NCBI GenBank assembly: GCA_964474355.1
Contig: CAYYSY010000202.1
Span: 1-6,133 of the forward strand
Direction: 5' to 3'
From: CAYYSY01 sp964474355
GTDB lineage: Bacteria > Myxococcota_A > UBA9160 > UBA4427
Length of the DNA: 6,133 nucleotides
Shown here: positions 1 through 5,416 of the stretch, one piece after another
How positions within the stretch are numbered: the first letter of the stretch is position 1
How the letters are laid out: every line of letters begins with the position of its first letter
Program-made: the position numbers and the translations under genes
The notes under the pieces: generated by a model
Seen by the model: only the letters and a program-made list of their open reading frames with translations
Databases searched by the model: none
Told to the model about the DNA's origin: nothing

Positions 1-15
1 GATCGTGATCTTCAT
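1..15 (-). CDS. Possible start of a DUF5615-type (PIN-like) toxin gene, cut by the window edge
   Basis: Only five codons are visible (ATG at 15-13, reading MKITI). The ATG overlaps the TGA of the DUF433-like fragment in an ATGA arrangement. In DUF433/DUF5615 toxin-antitoxin pairs the antitoxin gene commonly precedes the PIN-like gene directly, and DUF5615 proteins tend to begin with a short hydrophobic strand after M-K. The call rests on this position and spacing, because five residues cannot identify a family. The start could equally be fortuitous. Confidence 0.25.
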
Positions 16-110
16 CGCCCGGGCACCGGCAACAGGCTATCCTCGCGAGCGAGATCGGCCGCACAGGCCAGGGCAGCCGCGATGTGCTCTGGTTGGAGCG
101 ACGGGTTGTC
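12..110 (-). pseudogene. 3' remnant of a DUF433-family antitoxin gene
   Basis: The minus-strand reading from about 110 down to the TGA at 14-12 contains NPSLQPEHIAAALACAADLA, followed by an acidic/basic tail ending LLPVPGR. This resembles the C-terminal helix of DUF433 proteins (pattern YPxLxxEDIxAALxYAAxLxxE), which act as antitoxins to PIN-like DUF5615 toxins. The frame stays open upstream to a stop at 230-228 (71 codons) but contains no ATG, GTG or TTG. The expected N-terminal part (an I-x-G-x-P-x-I-x-G-T-R-like segment) is absent. Full-length members are usually about 70-85 residues, so roughly the first half has been lost or replaced. I read it as a broken gene. An intact but divergent antitoxin with a non-standard start is less likely. 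Confidence 0.45.
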
Positions 111-338
111 GGTTGTCCGGCCCGAATATTCGAGTCGTTTGATTTCGTTAACGTTTCTCTGGCTATCGGGGCAGAAATTCCTTCTCGATTCCCATGCCTG
201 ATACTCATTCGCAATACGCCCGGACGATCACCGGTCGATCGTGCAGGCGGAGCTCGATAGTCCGCCGGCGGGGTTCAGCAGCCAAGCCACGCATCTCTGC
301 GACATCTTCTGAGGTGAGATCGGCGGAGCGGCGATCGC
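111..338. other. Non-coding, less GC-rich stretch downstream of the TolC-family gene
   Basis: Together with the DUF433 remnant this fills the first 338 bases. About 120-205 is clearly less GC-rich than the rest of the window. On the minus strand, 321 down to a TGA at 207-205 reads as a 38-residue fragment (starting DLTSEDVAEM, ending VIVRAYCE). It is protein-like in composition but has no plausible upstream start of its own, and its frame merges into the 3' end of the TolC-family gene. I do not recognise it. GGCGATCGCC at 330-339 is a short palindrome next to the TolC-family stop and lacks the T-run of an intrinsic terminator. No RNA gene or repeat array is visible. Confidence 0.4.
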
Positions 339-1700
339 CTACTCGTCGATCGGGCTGACTTCGTCCGCCAGGGGCGCCGGCCGCGACTCACCGCCGATCG
401 AGCCCTCCTGCATGTCCCCACGCGGCCAATCCTCGGCGGCCACACCCGTCATCGCGAGCAGGGTGCACCGCGCGAGGCCGGCCTCTTCGCGCGCCTCGAG
501 CACGGCGCGGCGCGCCGTGAAGGCGTCGTCGACCAGCCCCGCGATCTGGGACGGCCTGCCGCGCTTGCTCCTCCACCATCGGTCGGCCACCGCCTCGGCC
601 TCGTTCGCGAGGGCGAGCAGGTCGAGGAGCCGGTCGGTGCGCGCTTCGAACGCGTGCAGGCTCTCGAGCGCGAATCGCCCCCTCAGCATCTGCTCGTCGA
701 CCTTCGCGTCGGCCTCGCTCCGCTGCTCGCGAACCAGCGCGTCGTAGCGCCGCGTGTCGGCGCGGCCGCCTCGGAACGGAATGGTGAAGGCCACCCTGGC
801 GCCGCCGCCACTGCGCGCCGGGTCGTCGGGGCCGTCGTCGTTCTTCTCGCCGCTGCGATAGAGGTAGTTGACGTCCACGAACTTGATCCAGGGCCTGCCC
901 CGTGAACGGGCCCGGTCCGCCATCGCCTCGTAGCGCAGCGCGCTCGCCCGGTGGATCGCGACCGATGGATGGTGTCGGGCCACCGCGTCGCGCAGCGTCG
1001 CTTCGTCGAGGACGAGGGGCGCGTCGGGTGCGACCAGCCGCGGCAGGGCCGACTCGTTCGTCACGGGGGTGCTCATGGGCTCGGGCTCGCGGCGCAGGAG
1101 GCGGACGCGCTGCTTGAGCTCGAAGCGCGTCGCATCGATTTCGTTCACCACGCCGCTGCGGCGGCCGGCGGCGTTGTGCTCGACGAGGTCGGCTTGCCGG
1201 CGCGCATAGTCGTCGAAGAGCATCTGCTCCTCGTGCCGGGACTCGGCCTCGACGGCGGGGAAGCAGCTCTCGCTCTCGAGGGTGAGCTGGGCCTCGGCGA
1301 GGCGGCTCTCGGCGATTCGCGCATCGGCCGCGTACACGCGGCGCTCGGCGCCGACCTCGCCGGGGTGTCGCAGTGGCAGTCGTGCGGTCACGCGCACGCG
1401 GTGCTCTTCGAGGAAGTCGTCGCCGACGCGCAGCTCCATCTCTTCGAGATGATGCACGCCGCGTTCGCGCTCGCGCGCTGCGTCGATGCCCGCGCGCCGC
1501 GCGCGCACTGCGGCTGCTTCTTCGTCGTTCGTGGCGTCGCGCGCCGCGGACTCTTCGTCGGGCGCAGCCGGATCCGGGGGCTCCGCCTGCGCGGGCGACG
1601 GAGCGCAGGCGAGGGCGGCGGCCGTGAGCGCAGGGAGCAGCGCGATGGCGCCGCGTCGCCGGCCCGGCGCATCCCCATCTCTGCGCTCGTGGGAGTGCAT
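339..1700 (-). CDS. TolC-family outer-membrane efflux/export protein
   Basis: A 453-residue predicted outer-membrane channel subunit of the OEP (TolC/OprM) type, which forms trimers linking an adaptor to the outside. A signal sequence is clear: RRR at 14-16, hydrophobic core about 17-35, likely signal-peptidase I site after AQA (37-39). An atypical lipobox (ALAC, Cys32) is an alternative. Residues 40-62 form an acidic, Ala/Pro-rich linker. Two OEP-like halves follow. In the first, RVRVTARLPLR (101-111) precedes long charged helices to about 207. In the second, an AVARHHPSVAI segment (239-249) leads to strands at 271-282 and ARVAFTIPFRGG (301-312), then coiled helices to about 418. The first half lacks the usual opening AL-x-x-NP helix motif. 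The tail (430-453) is acidic. ATG at 1700 lies 7 nt after the adaptor stop, with only a weak ribosome site, suggesting coupled translation. Its direct neighbour supports an export role; the substrate is unknown. Confidence 0.8.
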   Translation of the reverse strand: MHSHERRDGDAPGRRRGAIALLPALTAAALACAPSPAQAEPPDPAAPDEESAARDATNDEEAAAVRARRAGIDAARERERGVHHLEEMELRVGDDFLEEHRVRVTARLPLRHPGEVGAERRVYAADARIAESRLAEAQLTLESESCFPAVEAESRHEEQMLFDDYARRQADLVEHNAAGRRSGVVNEIDATRFELKQRVRLLRREPEPMSTPVTNESALPRLVAPDAPLVLDEATLRDAVARHHPSVAIHRASALRYEAMADRARSRGRPWIKFVDVNYLYRSGEKNDDGPDDPARSGGGARVAFTIPFRGGRADTRRYDALVREQRSEADAKVDEQMLRGRFALESLHAFEARTDRLLDLLALANEAEAVADRWWRSKRGRPSQIAGLVDDAFTARRAVLEAREEAGLARCTLLAMTGVAAEDWPRGDMQEGSIGGESRPAPLADEVSPIDE

Positions 1701-1707
1701 GCGGCGC

Positions 1708-2592
1708 CTACAGCACCACGGCCGGGAACTCGACCGTCAGCACCTGGCCGACACCGAGCGAGCACTGAGCAGGGACCGAGATGTACACGGGGGTGCCGTG
1801 TACCGAGAACCTGAACAGGCTTCGGAGCTGGCCCGGCGCCTCCTCGACCCCGGCGCCGCGGCGGCGAACCTCGACCGTGCCGTCGCAGTCGCCACCGTTG
1901 CGCACGATGCGCACGGGCATGCCTTCGGCGATGCGGCTGGGCGGCGTCTCGGCGGGGACGTAGGCGACGATCTCGGTGGCGAACTCGGGGTTCAGCGTCG
2001 CCACCGAGCTGTTCGACGCGACCGAGGCGCCCGGCGCCATCACCATGACGACGCGACCGCTGCTGCTGGCCTTGATCGTGAGCCCCTCGCGGTCCTCGAG
2101 GAGCTGATTGCGCCGGGTCTGCAGCACGGCGAGCTCTCGCGCGTAGAGCTCTTCGGTCGGGCTCTCGAGCGAGGGGCGATCGGGTGACGTGCGCATGTCG
2201 GGCTCGACCCAGCGCTGCTCCTCGACGACGAGCCTGGCCTGCGCGAGCCGCGCCTCCTGCAGCAGCTTCTCGATCTCGGTGTCGATACGTCCGAGCTCGC
2301 GATCGATGAAGTGGGGGGAGAGGTCGACGAGGGGTGCTCCGGCCTCGACGGGATCGCCCGGCTGGACGTATACGTGCGCGACGAACGAGTCGACGCGGGC
2401 CGGGTGGTCGACCTGCTGCGCGCTGGCGACGGCGTCCGCGCGAATCGAGGCCTGCATCCCGAGCTCGAGGTGCACGAGCAGTGCGGCGCTGCACGCGAAG
2501 ACGACGATGCCGATCGGGCGCGCGCTGATCGCATCGAAGATGCGATCCCCGAACCGCTGCATGCTCCGCCAGATGGTGGCCATCGTCGCCAT
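1708..2592 (-). CDS. HlyD-like membrane-fusion (periplasmic adaptor) protein
   Basis: A 294-residue adaptor, anchored in the inner membrane, that would bridge to the TolC-family channel encoded next. A short cytoplasmic N-terminus precedes one membrane segment at about 26-45. The first half-lipoyl motif lies at about 61-92, with VYVQPGDPVEAGAPLVDLS at 74-92. A charged hairpin of two helices spans about 95-170, interrupted near 130-147. The second half-lipoyl motif (LTIKASSSGRVVMVMAPG, 171-188) is followed by a beta-barrel region from about 203. It is shorter than classical HlyD (about 480) and lacks an obvious membrane-proximal extension. Two cysteines, C236 and C277, fall in the periplasmic part and could pair. 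ATG at 2592 follows a purine-rich run (GAGAAGAGAGAAGACGAGAG, about 2597-2616) that can serve as a ribosome site; an in-frame ATG at 2583 is an alternative. The family call is firm and the transported substrate unknown. Confidence 0.82.
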   Translation of the reverse strand: MATMATIWRSMQRFGDRIFDAISARPIGIVVFACSAALLVHLELGMQASIRADAVASAQQVDHPARVDSFVAHVYVQPGDPVEAGAPLVDLSPHFIDRELGRIDTEIEKLLQEARLAQARLVVEEQRWVEPDMRTSPDRPSLESPTEELYARELAVLQTRRNQLLEDREGLTIKASSSGRVVMVMAPGASVASNSSVATLNPEFATEIVAYVPAETPPSRIAEGMPVRIVRNGGDCDGTVEVRRRGAGVEEAPGQLRSLFRFSVHGTPVYISVPAQCSLGVGQVLTVEFPAVVL

Positions 2593-2667
2593 GATGCTCT
2601 CGTCTTCTCTCTTCTCGCCCTGGCTCCGTCCCCGTGTTTGCCCGATACGGTGGATGGCGGTGCCGGG

Positions 2668-3360
2668 TCAGTATTCTGCAGTGGCGTCCTGCAACATCAA
2701 CCGCGTGTCGTGCGCATCGAGCTCGCTTCGCAGGCCGGTCAGCAATGCCTCGCGATCCGAGTCGCGAAAGAACTTCACCTGGTAGACGTGCTCGACCAGG
2801 TCGCCATCGCCCAGGTCCGACGTGCTCAGCAGGTGCCGGCGCCGGCAGTGGCGATGCAGGAGCTTCGTGAGCGCGGGGGCGTCGCCCTCACCGGCGGCGA
2901 GCCTGAAGCGAAGGACACCGTCGAAGCGGCTGCGGCTGCCGAAGGGCCCGATCGAGAGGTAGAGCGCCACCAGGCAGAACACGGCCGCGCCGAGCCCCGC
3001 CTCGAGCATCGCGCCCACGCCGCATGCCACGCCGACGCAGGCCGAGCCCATGACGAACACGAGATCACGCGGCGTCTTGAGATCGGTGCGGAAGCGGATC
3101 ATCGACAGGATGCCGAAGAGCCCGAGCCCAGCGAGCAGCGAGAACTGCATCGAGAGCACGAGGATCGACGCGCTGATGGCCACGAGCACGAGCGTGTGGC
3201 TGAAGCCGCGCGAGTACGAGAGGCCGAGGTAGGTGCGCTCGTAGGTCCACGCGAGCAGCTGGCCGAACACGAACGCACCCACGAGGGCCGTGAGCGGGCG
3301 TACCCAGCTTCCGCTCGCGAAGAGCAGGTCGCCCTGCATGATCAGCTCTTCGTAGCTCAC
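2668..3360 (-). CDS. DUF4956 domain integral membrane protein
   Basis: A 230-residue inner-membrane protein with about four or five predicted membrane segments: about 21-39, 53-72, 74-88, 100-118 and 120-140. The conserved DUF4956 signature FGILSMIRFRTDLKTPRDLV sits at about 82-101, at the end of the third segment, with its cluster of Arg/Lys and Asp. A soluble alpha/beta domain of about 90 residues (150-230) follows, probably cytoplasmic. DUF4956 genes are recurrent partners of bacterial VTC-domain genes, as here; biochemical function is not established to my knowledge. The GTG start at 3360 overlaps the VTC stop (GTGA), implying translational coupling. An in-frame ATG at 3339, preceded by GAAGAG, is a reasonable alternative giving 223 residues. 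The frame continues open upstream through the VTC gene, but that part is out-of-frame shadow and has no membrane-protein character. Confidence 0.85.
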   Translation of the reverse strand: MSYEELIMQGDLLFASGSWVRPLTALVGAFVFGQLLAWTYERTYLGLSYSRGFSHTLVLVAISASILVLSMQFSLLAGLGLFGILSMIRFRTDLKTPRDLVFVMGSACVGVACGVGAMLEAGLGAAVFCLVALYLSIGPFGSRSRFDGVLRFRLAAGEGDAPALTKLLHRHCRRRHLLSTSDLGDGDLVEHVYQVKFFRDSDREALLTGLRSELDAHDTRLMLQDATAEY

Positions 3361-4151
3361 GCCATCACCCGAGCGGAGCGCCGCATGAGGCCGTCGAAGC
3401 CCCGCTCGCGGTCGGTGAGGTCGATGCCGATCGAGTACTTCGAGAACGACGTCCGGCGCAGCCGGTGCCGCTGGATCAGGTCGATCACCCAGCCCGGCAC
3501 GACGCAGTGGCACTTGATCTCGAGGACGACGTGCGCGCCGCCCGTCTCGGGTCGCCAGTGCTCGTCGAAGGCAGCCCAGCGATCGTGCCCCGAGTCGAGC
3601 GCCCAGGTCGAGGCGCGCTGGGCCTCGATGTGGCGATCGAAGGTGATGCGGGCGTAGTCGTCGACCTCGCTCACGTACGCCTCGCGCAGGTAGCGGACGC
3701 GCAGGCTCGGCTCGGCACCATGGCTGAGCGCGAGGGACGCGAAGGCGTCTGCGGATCGTCGGGTATCGGAGTCCTCGGCCGGGCCCAGGGGATCGCCGTG
3801 CGCGACGCCCTCGACCCGCTTGCGATCGATTCGCGCGCGACACTTGTCGATCACGTCCGAGCTGCGGCGCTTGATCTCGAGCACCGCGGCCGAGGCCGCG
3901 TCGTAGGTGCGGACGCGCAGCTTCACGCGCTCCGCGTCGCCGCGCTCCTTGGCGCGGTGGAACGCGAGCCCGGGGCTGTCCAGATAGAGGGACGTGATCG
4001 GGTAGCCGACGTGGCCAGCGGCACGCGCTGCCTCGAAGTGGCGGTCGGGCCGGCAATAGGGCGCGATGTCGGTTCGAATGCGAGCGGCGGTCCGCTCGTC
4101 CACCAGGTATTTCAGCTCCAGGCGCTCGAGCCTGGCGTCGAAGCCACTCAT
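3357..4151 (-). CDS. VTC-domain protein, polyphosphate-polymerase-like
   Basis: A 264-residue cytoplasmic protein made almost entirely of a VTC domain (the tunnel-shaped catalytic fold of yeast Vtc4, which polymerises polyphosphate from ATP). Visible family motifs are ERLELKYLVD (9-18, Lys14), YPITSLYLDS (50-59), KLRVRTY (77-83, Arg79 and Arg81), LEIKRR (91-96, Lys94), DKCRARI (102-108), the Arg-rich strand RVRYLREAYVS (151-161), ITFDR (169-173), VVLEIK (208-213, Glu211 and Lys213) and SFSKYSIG (235-242, Lys238). These correspond to the basic tunnel lining and the metal-binding Glu of Vtc4, so catalysis looks possible. No SPX domain and no membrane segment are present, unlike yeast Vtc4; DUF4956 directly downstream may supply the membrane part. 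ATG at 4151 is the first good start, though its ribosome site is weak. It appears to be the first gene of the cluster. Polymerase activity is inferred from the motifs. Confidence 0.87.
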   Translation of the reverse strand: MSGFDARLERLELKYLVDERTAARIRTDIAPYCRPDRHFEAARAAGHVGYPITSLYLDSPGLAFHRAKERGDAERVKLRVRTYDAASAAVLEIKRRSSDVIDKCRARIDRKRVEGVAHGDPLGPAEDSDTRRSADAFASLALSHGAEPSLRVRYLREAYVSEVDDYARITFDRHIEAQRASTWALDSGHDRWAAFDEHWRPETGGAHVVLEIKCHCVVPGWVIDLIQRHRLRRTSFSKYSIGIDLTDRERGFDGLMRRSARVMA

Positions 4152-4245
4152 CAGCGTGTCGGGTCCCGAAATCAGCCGGCGAGACCAGCGCGCCCCCGCC
4201 GAATCGGCTCGGTCGGGGGCTGCATTCGCTCGTCACACGACTGTC

Positions 4246-4274
4246 ACCCTACGCGCATCATGTTGAAATTGCAA
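4246..4274 (-). promoter_or_regulatory. Possible promoter of the VTC-DUF4956-HlyD-TolC cluster
   Basis: On the minus strand, TTGCAA (4274-4269) is separated by 17 nt from TAGGGT (4251-4246), matching the sigma-70 consensus at 4 of 6 and 3 of 6 positions. It lies about 95 nt upstream of the VTC start, in the most AT-rich patch between the crotonase stop and the cluster. The match is weak, and the host's consensus may differ. Confidence 0.25.
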
Positions 4275-4276
4275 CA
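4261..4276. repeat. Inverted repeat TGTTG-n6-CAACA, possible operator
   Basis: TGTTG (4261-4265) and CAACA (4272-4276) are perfect 5-bp inverted arms around the 6-bp spacer AAATTG. The element is AT-rich in a very GC-rich surrounding and overlaps the possible -35 of the downstream cluster. This is where a dimeric regulator could bind. A 5-bp arm pair can occur by chance, so the functional call is tentative. Confidence 0.3.
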
Positions 4277-4332
4277 GAATCGGCGCGTGGGACGAGTACC
4301 CAGCGCCAAATCACAGGGCCGAGAGGGGTACC

Positions 4333-4350
4333 GGGGCCGACGGCGGCCCC
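4333..4350. terminator. GC-rich stem-loop downstream of the crotonase gene
   Basis: GGGGCCG (4333-4339) and CGGCCCC (4344-4350) form a perfect 7-bp stem with the 4-nt loop ACGG, about 58 nt beyond the crotonase stop on the minus strand. A perfect 14-bp palindrome, GCGGCGGCCGCCGC (4381-4394), lies between. Neither is followed by a T-run, so this would not be a classical intrinsic terminator. It could pause RNA polymerase or protect the 3' end. Confidence 0.25.
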
Positions 4351-4407
4351 ATGGGGGCACACGTCGGTTCGGCTTGGGGCGCGGCGGCCGCCGCTGGCTC
4401 GGGCGGT

Positions 4408-5247
4408 CTAGTCCTCGAACTTCGGCGGCCGCTTCTCGAGGTTCGAGCGCACGGCCTCGATCTGGTTCGGCTTGCCGATGAGGCCCACCTGCAGCTCGGC
4501 CTCGAGCGCGAGGCCGCCGGCCACGTCCATGTTCCGGGTCTCGTTCAGCAGCCGCTTGTCGGCGCGAATGGCCGACGGCGACTTCGAGGCGATGGTCGCG
4601 GCGAGCTCGAGCGCGTCGTCGAGCGGGCGCTCGGACACGCGGGTCGCCAGGCCGAGCTCGACCGCCTCGGGGCCCTCGACGATGCGGCCCGTGTAGGTGA
4701 GGTCCTTGGCGACGTCGAGGCGGACCAGGTTCCGCAGCGTCTGCGTGGCGGACATGTCGGGCACGAGCCCCCACTTGATCTCCATCACCGACATGCGGGC
4801 GTCGGGCGCCACGATGCGGATGTCGGCGCCGAGCGCGATCTGGAGCCCCCCGCCGTAGGCCACGCCGTGCACCGCTGCGATCACGGGCTGCGGGATCTCC
4901 TGCCAGATCCACGCGGGCGTCTGGGCGGTGTTGGCGGGCGAGTCATCGAGGGTCTGGAGCAGATTCAGGCCGGGCTTCTTCTTGCCGTCATCCACCTCGC
5001 TGCTCTCGGCCTTCGCGTCGCCGGCCTGGCCCATCGCGGCGAAGTTGCTGAAGTCGAGGCCAGCGCAGAAGGCGCGACCTTCGCCCGAGAGCACCACTGC
5101 GCGCACGTTGTCGTCGGCGGCGAGCTGGCGGCCGGTCTCGGCCAGCGCCCGGAACATGTCGCTGTCGATGGCGTTCATCTTGTCGGGGCGCGCCAGGCGG
5201 ACGTCGGCGACGCCGTCCTGGATCGAGACGCGGACACGGTCGGACAT
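4408..5247 (-). CDS. Enoyl-CoA hydratase/isomerase (crotonase) family protein, PRK07509-like
   Basis: A 279-residue soluble acyl-CoA enzyme of the crotonase fold. The N-terminal strand pair (5-27, ending RPDKMNA) is typical. GEGRAFCAGLDF (55-66) and GVAYGGGLQIALGADIRI (128-145) supply the two backbone NH groups of the oxyanion hole. At the position of the first hydratase glutamate (rat Glu144) there is Gln136; the second glutamate is kept as Glu156 (MEIKWG). Asp164 in GLVPD sits eight residues later, the spacing of Glu196 and Asp204 in dienoyl-CoA isomerase ECH1. This favours isomerase-type chemistry over classical hydration, but the reaction and substrate are not fixed by sequence. A charged insert at about 70-110 follows the first motif. 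Length is normal. ATG at 5247 has a strong GAGGAG ribosome site 5 nt upstream. It is transcribed in the same direction as the VTC cluster but separated by 256 nt, so probably a distinct unit. Confidence 0.88.
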   Translation of the reverse strand: MSDRVRVSIQDGVADVRLARPDKMNAIDSDMFRALAETGRQLAADDNVRAVVLSGEGRAFCAGLDFSNFAAMGQAGDAKAESSEVDDGKKKPGLNLLQTLDDSPANTAQTPAWIWQEIPQPVIAAVHGVAYGGGLQIALGADIRIVAPDARMSVMEIKWGLVPDMSATQTLRNLVRLDVAKDLTYTGRIVEGPEAVELGLATRVSERPLDDALELAATIASKSPSAIRADKRLLNETRNMDVAGGLALEAELQVGLIGKPNQIEAVRSNLEKRPPKFED

Positions 5248-5416
5248 GGGGACTCCTCGGGATGTGGATCACGCGGGGCGATCGGGTCGGCTTGGGCCGG
5301 CTGGCGGCGTCGCCGAGCGGGCAGGCGAGGGAGCATACAGGACCCCGCAGAGCCGATCCGGAGCCCCGACCGCACCCCTCCTCAATCTCCGCCGGGGCTC
5401 GGCCGATGAGGGGGCC
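5248..5416. promoter_or_regulatory. Divergent intergenic region between the crotonase and EAL genes
   Basis: These 169 bp separate two start codons facing away from each other, so both promoters should lie here. On the minus strand TATGCT (5337-5332) is a possible -10 for the crotonase gene, without a convincing -35. No clear promoter is seen for the plus-strand gene. No strong operator-like repeat was found. Confidence 0.35.
5253..5258 (-). promoter_or_regulatory. Ribosome binding site of the crotonase gene
   Basis: GAGGAG on the minus strand, 5 nt before the ATG at 5247. It is the best Shine-Dalgarno match in the window and fixes that start. Confidence 0.7.

Noticed and set aside
2311..3657. 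Long plus-strand open frame of 448 codons, and similar ones at 951-1814, 3465-4481 and 4351-5409
   Set aside because: They lie antisense to well-supported genes, have low-complexity His/Arg/Glu/Ala-rich composition and show no family motifs. Long antisense frames are expected in GC-rich coding DNA.
3361..4236. N-terminal extension of the DUF4956 frame up to an ATG at 4236
   Set aside because: This part is Arg/Pro/Ala-rich shadow of the VTC gene in another frame. The DUF4956 domain begins only after the GTG at 3360 or the ATG at 3339.
4381..4394. Perfect 14-bp palindrome GCGGCGGCCGCCGC as an operator or recombination site
   Set aside because: It is a simple GC-only sequence close to a gene end in GC-rich DNA; chance is a sufficient explanation.
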